Program-made: the position numbers and the translations under genes
The notes under the pieces: generated by a model
The model's input: the letters and a program-made list of their open reading frames with translations, nothing else
What the model was told of the DNA's origin: nothing
The model's database searches: none
Part shown: positions 1-8,037 of the stretch, piece by piece
How positions within the stretch are numbered: position 1 is the stretch's first letter
How the letters are laid out: each line of letters begins with the position of its first letter
Source: Alphaproteobacteria bacterium
GTDB lineage: Bacteria; Pseudomonadota; Alphaproteobacteria; Rickettsiales; Midichloriaceae
Direction of reading: 5' to 3'
DNA length: 36,613 nucleotides
Assembly: GCA_013288625.1 (NCBI GenBank)
Contig: JABDBN010000011.1
Coordinates: 1 to 36,613 of the forward strand

Positions 1-4
1 AAAT

Positions 5-286
5 ATGCACATCTGTCCTTTTGAAATTTTACATTTTGCACCGCTTATCTTGATCGCATTAACCGCATTCTCTTTAGGGTTAAGCAATGCTAGGTTGCCT
101 TTAAGTGCATCAATTGCCATCTTAAGCGTTATCGGCTTATTTGCCGGTAGTCATATGCACACTGAGCACCTTGAGCCATTTGGGTTTGTTGATCCCTGCC
201 ATGGATATGCGTTATCACTTTTGGTCTCAATTGTTATTGTTGCCAGAGAGCTTGTATCTAAAAAATTAGCAAAAGGCAAAGCTTAG
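5..286 (+). CDS. Small integral membrane protein, unknown function
   Basis: A 93-residue protein with three hydrophobic segments (about residues 7-25, 33-50 and 68-87) and a basic C-terminal tail, so probably an inner-membrane protein. The loop between the second and third segments is rich in His (GSHMHTEHLEPF), followed by DPCHGY, which could bind metal, but this is inference. The first ATG lies four bases from the window edge, so no ribosome site can be seen and the true start could lie upstream. A strong terminator follows, separating it from hemA. I do not recognise the family. Confidence 0.6.
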   Translation: MHICPFEILHFAPLILIALTAFSLGLSNARLPLSASIAILSVIGLFAGSHMHTEHLEPFGFVDPCHGYALSLLVSIVIVARELVSKKLAKGKA

Positions 287-311
287 GATTTTTGATATAT
301 TTTTCAATACC

Positions 312-341
312 AAGCTGCTATGATGCCATAGCAGCTTTTTT
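312..341 (+). terminator. Rho-independent terminator after the small membrane protein
   Basis: A perfect 11-bp stem (AAGCTGCTATG, 312-322, with CATAGCAGCTT, 327-337) closes a four-base loop and runs straight into a T-rich tract. It sits 25 bp after the upstream stop codon and ends 15 bp before hemA, so it ends the upstream transcript and implies that hemA has its own promoter inside or beside this short gap. Confidence 0.9.
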
Positions 342-355
342 ATTTTATTTGTTTA

Positions 356-1570
356 ATGATTGATTACAGAAACATTTTTCAGACAGCCGTAGACCGTGTA
401 AAAACTGAGGGGCGGTATCGTATATTTACAGAGCTGCAATATTCGCATGACCGGATACCTATAGCTTATAGCCCTAGATTTGGTCGCGATGTGACTGTCT
501 GGTGTAGCAATGACTATTTGGGTATGAGCCACCACCCCAAAGTTATTGAAGCCATGATTAGTGCGACAAAAGATATGGGCGTGGGTTCAGGTGGTACACG
601 GAACATTTCCGGAAACAACTCTCCAATTGTCAGGCTTGAAGGCGAGCTTGCCGACCTTCATAATAAAGAGGCCGCTCTGGTATTCACCTCGGGGTATGTC
701 TCAAATCAGGCGACCTTAAGCACGCTTGCTAAAATTATCCCTGACATTGTAATGTTCTCTGATGAGTTGAACCACGCTTCAATGATTCACGGAATTAAAG
801 ATGGCAAATCGGAAAGGCAGGTGTTTAGGCACTCAGATTTGAAGCACTTAGAAGAGCTTTTGCAGCAATATCCCTCGGAAAGGCCAAAGATCATTATATT
901 TGAATCTATATATTCTATGACCGGTGATGCTGCTCCCATAAAAGAAATTTGCGATCTGGCAGACAAATATAATGCTATGACCTATATTGATGAGGTGCAT
1001 TCTGTTGGCCTTTATGGGAAGGGAGGGGCTGGTGTAGCCAATCATCTGGGCATTGAGAAGAGAATCGATATTATTCAGGGGACCCTTGCCAAAGCCTTTG
1101 GGGTTATTGGCGGATATATAACGGGATCAAAGGAAGTGGTTGATGCTATCCGAAGTTATGCCCCAGGTTTTATTTTTACAACCTCGCTGCCTCCGGGCAT
1201 TTGCAATGCAGCACTGACCAGCGTTAAGCATCTGAAAGCGAGCGAAGAAGAGAGGCAACAACTGCATCACATGGTGCATATAGTCAAAGCTAAACTAGAT
1301 AGAGCAGGGATCGCTTACATACCGAACAATGCGCATATCATTCCGGTAATAGTTGGCGATGCAATCAAATGTCAGAACATTGGCGATACTCTGTTGCGGG
1401 ATTACGGAATTTATATTCAGCCGATTAATTTTCCCACTGTGCCACGAGGTACTGAGCGGCTTCGCATAACTCCAACTCCTATGCATACTCAAGCTATGGC
1501 AGATGAACTGGTGAGCGCTTTGAGAATTGTGTTAGATAAAATGCAAATTGTGAGGAAAAAGGCTGCCTAG
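356..1570 (+). CDS. hemA: 5-aminolevulinate synthase
   Basis: Condenses glycine and succinyl-CoA to 5-aminolevulinate, the first step of haem synthesis by the C4 pathway used by alphaproteobacteria and mitochondria. At 404 aa it has the normal bacterial length. Visible fold-type I PLP features include the glycine-loop region [10 protein letters not shown] (77-86), the IDEVHSVG motif (211-218, with D212 and H215 contacting PLP) and the Schiff-base lysine K246 in TLAKAFG, which lines up with the Rhodobacter enzyme. The start ATG at 356 has no clear Shine-Dalgarno site. The stop codon directly abuts the ATG of the downstream prepilin-peptidase/VanX ORF, so the two are probably co-transcribed. 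Confidence 0.97.
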   Translation: MIDYRNIFQTAVDRVKTEGRYRIFTELQYSHDRIPIAYSPRFGRDVTVWCSNDYLGMSHHPKVIEAMISATKDMGVGSGGTRNISGNNSPIVRLEGELADLHNKEAALVFTSGYVSNQATLSTLAKIIPDIVMFSDELNHASMIHGIKDGKSERQVFRHSDLKHLEELLQQYPSERPKIIIFESIYSMTGDAAPIKEICDLADKYNAMTYIDEVHSVGLYGKGGAGVANHLGIEKRIDIIQGTLAKAFGVIGGYITGSKEVVDAIRSYAPGFIFTTSLPPGICNAALTSVKHLKASEEERQQLHHMVHIVKAKLDRAGIAYIPNNAHIIPVIVGDAIKCQNIGDTLLRDYGIYIQPINFPTVPRGTERLRITPTPMHTQAMADELVSALRIVLDKMQIVRKKAA

Positions 1571-2665
1571 ATGGAAATGGTTTTTGGAATTCTCCTAGCT
1601 GCTTTTTTTGGCCTGATGTTTGGGAATTATGCGACCACTGCTTTTTTCCGCATCCCTTTAGGAAAGCCGATCAATGGGTTGAAAACCCTGAAAGGAAGCC
1701 GGCCTCACTGTTCAACTTGCAGCCATCCCTTAAAATTCTATGAGTACCTTCCTTTTCTGAGCTGGTTTTCAACTGGTTTTCACTGCAACTATTGCGGGGC
1801 TAAAACCGATATTATTTACACAGTTCTGGAAGTCTTGGGTCTGATTAGCGCTATACTTTGGTTTTTACTCATTGGCTTTAACTACCTCTATATATTTCTT
1901 CTTACCAGTTGGGTCACCTATTTCCTTTTCATGGCTCTTTTTATAAGATATAATTACGTCTACAAACGGGTACTTGTTTTACTTTTGATTCTTTTAGGAG
2001 GTGTGGTTATGGCAAATAGTTCATCAACTTTACAAATGCAATCTCGTCTACCAAATGGTTTTTTTTACCTTTCTGACATTGATCCCACTATTGTACAGGA
2101 TGTAAAATATGCAAAAAATGATAATTTTATGGGGCGACCGGTTAAGGGATATAACAGAGATGTTATAATACTCACACATGAGGCTGCATTAGCCCTAAGG
2201 GAAGTTCAAAAAGAATTAAAACCCATGGGCTATAGTCTCAAAGTTTTTGATGGATATCGCCCACAAATGGCAGTAGAGGATTTTTGGGAATGGGCAAATG
2301 ATCCTACGGATATAGAAAACCAGGCAGTTTATTATCCTGACTTTAAAAATAAAGTAGATCTGTTTAACGGTTATATAGCTCGCCGTTCTGCGCATAGCCG
2401 AGGCAGCGCTGTTGATCTCACCATTATAGACCTAGCGAAAGGCAAAGAACTTGATATGGGGGAGCGATTCGACTTCCTGGGTGAGCGCTCAAATACCGCT
2501 TTCGAAGGTATTTCTGAGACTGCAAAAGACAATCGGTCGCTGCTCAAAACTATAATGGAGAAGCATGGTTTTGAGAACTATTGGCGTGAATGGTGGCATT
2601 ACTCACTAAAAGGAGAACCCTTCACCCGCACGCCAGAAGACCATTTTAACTTCCCTGTTGAATAG
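1571..2665 (+). CDS. Prepilin-peptidase N-terminal domain fused to VanX-type D-Ala-D-Ala dipeptidase
   Basis: Residues 1-90 match the A24 prepilin-peptidase N-terminal (methyltransferase-side) domain: a hydrophobic start, RxPxGKP, and a zinc-type pair C47xxC50 and C72xxC75. The aspartyl protease part with its GxGD motif is absent. Membrane segments follow at about 88-126. From M147 to 364 the protein is a complete M15D (VanX/DdpX) dipeptidase with SAHSRGSAVD (273-282; H275 and D282 bind zinc) and ExxWH (E340, H343). VanX enzymes hydrolyse D-Ala-D-Ala and are about 200 aa, matching 147-364. An excellent Shine-Dalgarno site (AGGAGGT, about 1996-2002) precedes the in-frame ATG at 2009, so the dipeptidase may also be made alone. 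Residues 132-148 (KRVLVLLLILLGGVVMA) resemble a signal peptide, so an exported dipeptidase is possible. Begins immediately after the hemA stop. Confidence 0.85.
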   Translation: MEMVFGILLAAFFGLMFGNYATTAFFRIPLGKPINGLKTLKGSRPHCSTCSHPLKFYEYLPFLSWFSTGFHCNYCGAKTDIIYTVLEVLGLISAILWFLLIGFNYLYIFLLTSWVTYFLFMALFIRYNYVYKRVLVLLLILLGGVVMANSSSTLQMQSRLPNGFFYLSDIDPTIVQDVKYAKNDNFMGRPVKGYNRDVIILTHEAALALREVQKELKPMGYSLKVFDGYRPQMAVEDFWEWANDPTDIENQAVYYPDFKNKVDLFNGYIARRSAHSRGSAVDLTIIDLAKGKELDMGERFDFLGERSNTAFEGISETAKDNRSLLKTIMEKHGFENYWREWWHYSLKGEPFTRTPEDHFNFPVE

Positions 2666-2674
2666 CTATTGATG

Positions 2675-2902
2675 CTAGTTATTGTCTTCTAATAGTACTT
2701 GCTTCTGTTTAGCTTTGGACTTTTTCTTTACAGGAGCTTTTTTCTCTTCTGGCTTTGCTTCCTCGGTTTTATGGCCCTTTACCGTATCTTCAATTTTAGT
2801 TCCGCCCCATTGCAGGTCTTTTGCGAAACCTTCTACAGTATTACATCCGCTTAGTAGCATAGGGAGCATTAAAATGCCTGCAACTCTTAAATAATTCTTC
2901 AT
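2675..2902 (-). CDS. Entericidin-like small lipoprotein
   Basis: A 75-aa lipoprotein. The N-terminus has a lysine, a hydrophobic stretch and the lipobox LSGC with the acylated cysteine at residue 20. The following CNTVEGFAKDLQWGGTKIED is the entericidin A/B signature; the rest is a Lys/Glu-rich tail (EEAKPEEKKAPVKKKSKAK) that probably extends into the periplasm. The ATG at 2902 was chosen because GAGG lies eight bases upstream and the signal peptide then starts correctly; a start ten codons further up would put charged residues before it. Entericidins are small envelope lipoproteins with toxin/antidote-like roles in enterobacteria. The role here is unknown, and the basic tail is an addition to the family core. 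Stands alone, convergent with the VanX ORF. Confidence 0.8.
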   Translation of the reverse strand: MKNYLRVAGILMLPMLLSGCNTVEGFAKDLQWGGTKIEDTVKGHKTEEAKPEEKKAPVKKKSKAKQKQVLLEDNN

Positions 2903-3021
2903 GTCTTTTTCCTCAGTTTTTAGGATTAACAAAGTTAACTTACGATATATTATAAGCAGTTGGCAAGAGTTGGTTAGTGTTTGTAATAAAATTATTTAGT
3001 GTATAGCATTAATACTACAGG

Positions 3022-4122
3022 CTACAAACCTGTAGCATCAGATTTACTATCCCTAAGTTCTAGGGCTTCGCGCCCAAAAATCTCGAATCTCCAGCCGGAA
3101 AAACAACGTATGTTTTCATCGTTATAAGAAGCGAGCCGAGCTATCTCATCAGAAGAAGCAATGATGCTTGCAGCAATATTCTTTTTATTGCTAATAGACG
3201 CTAGCAATTCCTGAAGCATTCTGAACATTTCACCTTTAGGCAGGGATCTGAGGGATTTATGCTTAAGAACCTCAGCGATTAGCTTTTGATCCTCTGCGGA
3301 TGGAGCAAAGCTATCTACCTTTGATTTTAGCCCCGCAATCTCATCCTGTGACAGATATTTTTTTATATAGTGGGGAAATACATGTCGTTTGACAAAAAGG
3401 ACAATAGCTTCATCGGATAATACTCTTCGTCTGATCATATCGCGCGCGATTGCAATTTGCTCGCGCCAGCGCAATAAGACCAGGCATTTGGCAAACTGTT
3501 CCTCAGTATAAAAATAAGTCTGAAATTTATGTAAAAGCTCAGTACTGGTGTGTATGAAATTAGTATTGTTCTCAAGGAATCTGCATTCTTCGACTACCCA
3601 TTCATAGCGCTTCAAAGCCTTCAATTCATCGCAGATATGTTGATAGGCTTCAAACAGGTGCTTAACATCATTAAGGGCATATAAAAGACTTGAATTAGAA
3701 AGTGGTCGTTTAAGCCAGTTTGAAAACTGGAGTTTCTTATTAACCTTAATGTTCAGGAAATGGTCAATAATAGTCTCATATCCTGGCGGGTTATGGAAAC
3801 CCAAAAACTGACAGGCAATCTGGGTATCAAAAACATTCTTAGGCAAGTGGCCAAATTTATTATAGAGCACCTCCATATCTTGCCGAGCTGAATGGATTAC
3901 TTTTACAATATCAGGGTTCTGCAAAATTATATCTAGTGGCGTTACATCTAAGTCCTCGAGCATATCAACTGCAAAGGTTAGATCTCCATTAGAAATTTGA
4001 ATAAGGCTGAGTTTAGGGAAATAGGTATCTGTACGCATGAATTCGGTGTCTAAAGCTAAATATTTGGCTTTAGAAACCTGGTTGCATAACTTAGCAAGTT
4101 CTTGGCTGTCTTGAATTAGCAT
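3022..4122 (-). CDS. rnd: Ribonuclease D
   Basis: A 3'-5' exoribonuclease that trims tRNA and other stable RNA 3' ends in the cytoplasm. The DEDDy exonuclease domain is intact: Exo I LALDTEF (D25, E27), Exo II with D82 in HSARQDMEVL, and Exo III YALNDVKHL (Y148, D152). An HRDC-type helical region follows at about 205-290, and the total of 366 aa is close to E. coli RNase D. The ATG follows directly after the ftsK stop codon with no gap, implying co-transcription and perhaps translational coupling. Confidence 0.95.
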   Translation of the reverse strand: MLIQDSQELAKLCNQVSKAKYLALDTEFMRTDTYFPKLSLIQISNGDLTFAVDMLEDLDVTPLDIILQNPDIVKVIHSARQDMEVLYNKFGHLPKNVFDTQIACQFLGFHNPPGYETIIDHFLNIKVNKKLQFSNWLKRPLSNSSLLYALNDVKHLFEAYQHICDELKALKRYEWVVEECRFLENNTNFIHTSTELLHKFQTYFYTEEQFAKCLVLLRWREQIAIARDMIRRRVLSDEAIVLFVKRHVFPHYIKKYLSQDEIAGLKSKVDSFAPSAEDQKLIAEVLKHKSLRSLPKGEMFRMLQELLASISNKKNIAASIIASSDEIARLASYNDENIRCFSGWRFEIFGREALELRDSKSDATGL

Positions 4123-6381
4123 CTATCCCTTCTGGTTATCTCCAAGCAGGACATCGCGTTTGCCGGAATGATTAGGGGCGCTAACTATACCTTCACGCTC
4201 CATTCGTTCAATGATAGTCGCAGCACGGTTGTACCCGATTCGCAAACATCTCTGTATATAGCTGGTAGAAGCTTTACGATCCTTGAGAATAATCTGTACT
4301 GCCTGATTGTAAAGATCATCACCCGAGTCCCCAAAACTGCCTTCTAAGTCTCCTCCCTCTTCTTCTGTGACTTGAGTTATAGTATGCACGTATTCTGGAA
4401 CACCTTGTAGCTTAAGGAAATTAGCGATGCTCTCAACTTCGCGGTCATCAACATATGGGCCGTGTACTCTTTCAATGCGGCCACCACCTCGCATATAAAG
4501 CATATCACCCATGCCAAGAAGCTGTTCGGCTCCTTGCTCTCCTAAGATCGTACGGCTATCTATCTTAGAAGTAACCTGGAAGCTGATACGAGTAGGAAAA
4601 TTCGCTTTAATAACTCCGGTTATAACATCGACCGAAGGCCGTTGTGTGGCCATGATCAAGTGGATTCCCGCAGCGCGTGCCATTTGTGCCAGGCGTTGAA
4701 TTGACCCTTCAATATCCTTGCCTGCAACCAGCATGAGATCCGCCATCTCGTCAACAATAACCACAATAAATGGCAACGGTTTGGTATCCATAGCGATAGT
4801 TTCAAATTTAGGCTGGCCGGTTTCAGCGTCAAAACCTACCTGCACCTGCTTTTCAAACTTCTGTCTTGTTCTCAGAGCTTCATGCAGAGCTTTATTATAG
4901 CCATCAATATTCCGTACCCCAAGCATTGACATTGATCGGTATCGATTTTCCATTTCCTTCACTACCCATTTCAATGCGGCTACTGCTTTCTTAGGCTCAG
5001 TTACAACTGGAGCAAGGAGATGTGGGATGCCATCATAAACTGAAAGTTCAAGCATTTTTGGGTCTATCATAATAAAGCGACACTGCGCAGGAGGATGTTT
5101 GTAAAGCAGTGATAGAATCATAGTATTAATGGCAACGGATTTACCAGATCCAGTGGTTCCAGCTACAAGTAGGTGCGGCATTTTAGAAAGATCAGCGATA
5201 ATTGGATCTCCAGCAATACTCTTCCCTAGAATCAGTGGGAGCTTGTCTTCACAGGTCTGATAAATCTTGGATTCTAAAAGCTCCCTAAGGTAGACTACTT
5301 CGCGATGCGAATTAGGCAACTCAATACCCAGAGTGTTCTTTCCGGATAAGACTGCGATTCTGGCTGAAACCGCACTCATCGAACGGGCAATATCGTCGGC
5401 AAGCCCAATGACGCGAGAGGATTTAGTGCCTGCAGCAGGCTCAAATTCATAAAGGGTTACCACTGGACCCGGGTGGATTTTAATCATGTTTCCTTTGACG
5501 CCAAAATCATCCAGCACTTTATGCAGGACTTTTGAATTCTGGCTAAGCGCTCCTTCATTTACACTGGATTTTTTATTTTTATCTGTAATTTCTTTAAGTA
5601 GGTTTGCAGAGGGCAATTCAAATTCTTGAGGATCTAGTTTGAGCTTGGACTGATGTAATGCCCTGGTTTCACTCGGCTTAGGCTTATTGACAATCTCCAC
5701 TATTGTTTTTGCCTGAGGCATCTCAGGGTACTCCCTTGTTTCAATCTCATCGCGCGAAACTCTGGCTGAAAGCCGGAAAATGAAAGCATACAATAGTTTT
5801 GCTCCCCATGATATTACTCCGACAAGGAGTAGGGTGCAGAAATGAACAGCTTTGTAAAACTTTAATAACTCACGCAACCCAAATCCCAGACTATAAAAGG
5901 CGAGTGGCAATAAAATTAGTGGAACAGGAAGTATTGCTTTATTGAGATCAAATCTCAAAGCAATTTCGCTTTTGAGAAAAAAACCAATATATCCGCCTAG
6001 GCCATTTATGGCATAACTGTTTTCTCCATCAAAATATGCAAGCAATACAGCCAGCATAAGCGTTGCAAAAAGTGTAGCAGCTATGCGCAGCGACAGAAGT
6101 GAATTTCTCTTACCAGTGAATACTCTTAACCCGGTAATGGTAAGAAAAGCAATGGGAATAAGTATTGCAAAACCAAGGGACTGAAGCATTGGATCAGCAA
6201 CAAAAGCGCCATACCGCCCTGCGGCATTCTGAACCTCAATATTGGTTGAACGGTTTAAAGATGGATCAAGTTTATTGTAGGTCAGCACAGCAATGCAAAG
6301 AAAAATGGCAACAACGATAAGCGGCAAGCCGAGCATTGCTGACTTTAAAGAGCGAATAAGTGATGAAATATATCTAAGCAC
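4123..6381 (-). CDS. ftsK: DNA translocase FtsK
   Basis: Septum-anchored DNA pump that clears the chromosome terminus and activates XerCD dimer resolution. About four or five membrane segments lie in the first 200 residues (17-37, 67-87, 100-118, 150-168, 178-200), then a short linker (210-285) and the RecA-like motor: Walker A GTTGSGKS (408-415) and Walker B VIVDEMADLM. The C-terminal winged-helix gamma domain that reads KOPS is present (SYIQRCLRIGYNRAATIIERM). The linker is far shorter than in E. coli, giving 752 aa, normal for alphaproteobacteria. The start is GTG with no obvious Shine-Dalgarno site; a second possible start is M16. Transcribed divergently from the TPR gene and followed without gap by rnd. 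Confidence 0.96.
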   Translation of the reverse strand: MLRYISSLIRSLKSAMLGLPLIVVAIFLCIAVLTYNKLDPSLNRSTNIEVQNAAGRYGAFVADPMLQSLGFAILIPIAFLTITGLRVFTGKRNSLLSLRIAATLFATLMLAVLLAYFDGENSYAINGLGGYIGFFLKSEIALRFDLNKAILPVPLILLPLAFYSLGFGLRELLKFYKAVHFCTLLLVGVISWGAKLLYAFIFRLSARVSRDEIETREYPEMPQAKTIVEIVNKPKPSETRALHQSKLKLDPQEFELPSANLLKEITDKNKKSSVNEGALSQNSKVLHKVLDDFGVKGNMIKIHPGPVVTLYEFEPAAGTKSSRVIGLADDIARSMSAVSARIAVLSGKNTLGIELPNSHREVVYLRELLESKIYQTCEDKLPLILGKSIAGDPIIADLSKMPHLLVAGTTGSGKSVAINTMILSLLYKHPPAQCRFIMIDPKMLELSVYDGIPHLLAPVVTEPKKAVAALKWVVKEMENRYRSMSMLGVRNIDGYNKALHEALRTRQKFEKQVQVGFDAETGQPKFETIAMDTKPLPFIVVIVDEMADLMLVAGKDIEGSIQRLAQMARAAGIHLIMATQRPSVDVITGVIKANFPTRISFQVTSKIDSRTILGEQGAEQLLGMGDMLYMRGGGRIERVHGPYVDDREVESIANFLKLQGVPEYVHTITQVTEEEGGDLEGSFGDSGDDLYNQAVQIILKDRKASTSYIQRCLRIGYNRAATIIERMEREGIVSAPNHSGKRDVLLGDNQKG

Positions 6382-6506
6382 TAAGTTAATAATGGGAGTT
6401 CGTGTTTTACTTATATCACTCTAATTAAGACAATTCAATACCCGGGCTGATAGCAGGAGCAAATTCAAGCCTAAGCGCTCATTATGAACCATTCATTATT
6501 TTTCAC

Positions 6507-6535
6507 TTGGACTATGATTTTATTTGCCTTATACT
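6507..6535 (+). promoter_or_regulatory. Sigma-70-type promoter for the TPR gene
   Basis: TTGGAC (6507-6512) and TATACT (6530-6535) are separated by exactly 17 bp, close to consensus, about 30 bp before the ATG at 6566. It lies in the 184-bp divergent region between ftsK and the TPR gene. Confidence 0.6.
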
Positions 6536-6565
6536 AACGCCGAATATTCATATTAGGGTAAGGAA

Positions 6566-7489
6566 ATGTCTCAATGGTCATATATTTACGAAGCTGCAAT
6601 AGATCGCTTTATTTTACAAAGCAGTAACAGTAATATAATTGGTATGAATAAAGGGTACTCATTTAGAGATGAAAGGAAATTTGATTTAGCAGAAGCAGAA
6701 TTTAAAAAAGTCATAGAGCTTGATCAAGAATGCGCTTTGACTCATTATGAGCTCGGGTCCACATATTTATTACATGCGAAAGTTGATTTAGCTGAAGTTG
6801 AGTTCAAAAAAGTTATTGAGCTTGACCTTAACTTTATTCCAGCTTATTTAGACCTTGCAATAACATATAAGGTACAGGAAAAATACGATTCAGCAGAATC
6901 AGAGTTTAAAAATATTTTAAAGGTTAGTCCTAAAAGCGTCGGTGCTTATTTGGCTCTTGAGTCAATATATACGGTACAACAAAAGCATGATATTGCAGAA
7001 TCAGAGTTCGCTGAAGCTATAAAGAAAGATAATACAAACACCGGTGCTCACGCTGGCCTAGGGAGTTTATATAGAGAGCAAGGCAAACTCGATGAAGCAG
7101 AAACAGAGCTAATCACAGTTATACAGCTTGATCCCAGTCTTCTAGGAACGTATTTTGATCTTGGGTTTGCCTATTTAGAACATAGAAAATTTGATTTAGC
7201 ACAAAATACGTTTAAAAAAGCTATAGAAATTGATCCGGAGTATGATATTGCTTACATGGGACTTGGACTCATGTATAGTCGACAAGAAGAAAATGATAAG
7301 GCAAAAGCAGCAAGTGAAAAAGCTATAGAAATCAATCCAGAAAATAACGCCGCTCGAGCTATTCTAAATGCTGTGCAAGAGAAAATCAATCTCACAAAAG
7401 CAGATTTAAACACTACTGAGGCTTTACATACAAGTTCAACTGATCAATCGGACCTTGTAAAACCAATTGAAGTATATGATGAACTTTAG
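6566..7489 (+). CDS. Tetratricopeptide-repeat protein
   Basis: Seven or so consecutive 34-residue TPR units fill residues about 30-275. Repeated features include the AEAEFKKVIELDQE type of helix-B/linker and the Y..LG..Y turn. There is no signal peptide or membrane segment, so it is probably cytoplasmic or handed to a non-Sec export route. TPR arrays are protein-interaction scaffolds; no catalytic domain is attached. The C-terminal 35 residues are polar and probably unstructured. It has its own promoter and AGGG seven bases before the ATG. The partner is unknown. Confidence 0.85.
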   Translation: MSQWSYIYEAAIDRFILQSSNSNIIGMNKGYSFRDERKFDLAEAEFKKVIELDQECALTHYELGSTYLLHAKVDLAEVEFKKVIELDLNFIPAYLDLAITYKVQEKYDSAESEFKNILKVSPKSVGAYLALESIYTVQQKHDIAESEFAEAIKKDNTNTGAHAGLGSLYREQGKLDEAETELITVIQLDPSLLGTYFDLGFAYLEHRKFDLAQNTFKKAIEIDPEYDIAYMGLGLMYSRQEENDKAKAASEKAIEINPENNAARAILNAVQEKINLTKADLNTTEALHTSSTDQSDLVKPIEVYDEL

Positions 7490-7505
7490 TGAAAGCCGAC
7501 TATAA

Positions 7506-7534
7506 TTGGACTATAAAAACGATTTATCTAGACT
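7506..7534 (+). promoter_or_regulatory. Possible promoter of the popZ-ankyrin-hscB operon
   Basis: TTGGAC (7506-7511), a 17-bp spacer, then TAGACT (7529-7534), about 50 bp before the popZ ATG. The -35 box and the next three bases (TTGGACTAT) are identical to the TPR promoter 1 kb upstream. Confidence 0.4.
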
Positions 7535-7584
7535 AATATTTTTTGTGCTGATAAAAAGATTATAGACAACTAGATGTATAGACT

Positions 7585-8037
7585 ATGAATGCTAGTAACA
7601 CTGCCCTGACAAAAGACGCTAATGATGAGGCTCTTGATGATATCCTTAATAATATTAAGGGTGTGATTACAGGGAGATCGCCAAATACTGATGTTTTAGA
7701 TCTGACCATGAAAATTGCAGATGGTGCTTCCATAAAAAAACCAGCTCAGCAATCGATGGCTGACTACCCTTCTGAGAAACAGGCAGCCAACCAGAATGAT
7801 GCACTTATAGATAATAAAGTAGCGCAGGAATCAAGGGAGGCATTAAAACACATTATTCGCCTGGCAGAACGAAATGAGATTGATTCATTGCCACTTAAAA
7901 ATGGAAATAAAGTTGAAGATATTATTATTGACCTTTTAAAGCCACAGCTTAGTGATTGGCTCAATAAAAATCTTCCAGGGATTGTTAATAATATAGTTCA
8001 GAAGGAGATCAAAAAACTGATTCCGCAAGATGAATAA
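7585..8037 (+). CDS. popZ: PopZ/DUF2497-family polar organising protein
   Basis: Short (150 aa) alphaproteobacterial protein with the two hallmarks of the DUF2497/PopZ family. One is an N-terminal helix resembling 'ilasIrriI' (LDDILNNIKGVITGRS, 18-33). The other is a conserved C-terminal oligomerisation region (VEDIIIDLLKPQLSDWLNKN and LPGIVNNIVQKEIKKL). The middle is polar and disordered. In Caulobacter PopZ forms a polar matrix that anchors the chromosome centromere; the role in a small intracellular relative is inferred. The end overlaps the start of the ankyrin gene by 8 nt, so the two are translationally coupled. Confidence 0.8.
   Translation: MNASNTALTKDANDEALDDILNNIKGVITGRSPNTDVLDLTMKIADGASIKKPAQQSMADYPSEKQAANQNDALIDNKVAQESREALKHIIRLAERNEIDSLPLKNGNKVEDIIIDLLKPQLSDWLNKNLPGIVNNIVQKEIKKLIPQDE

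Noticed and set aside
3015..3035. Hairpin at the end of rnd as terminator
   Set aside because: The 7-bp stem overlaps the stop codon and no T tract follows on the minus strand.
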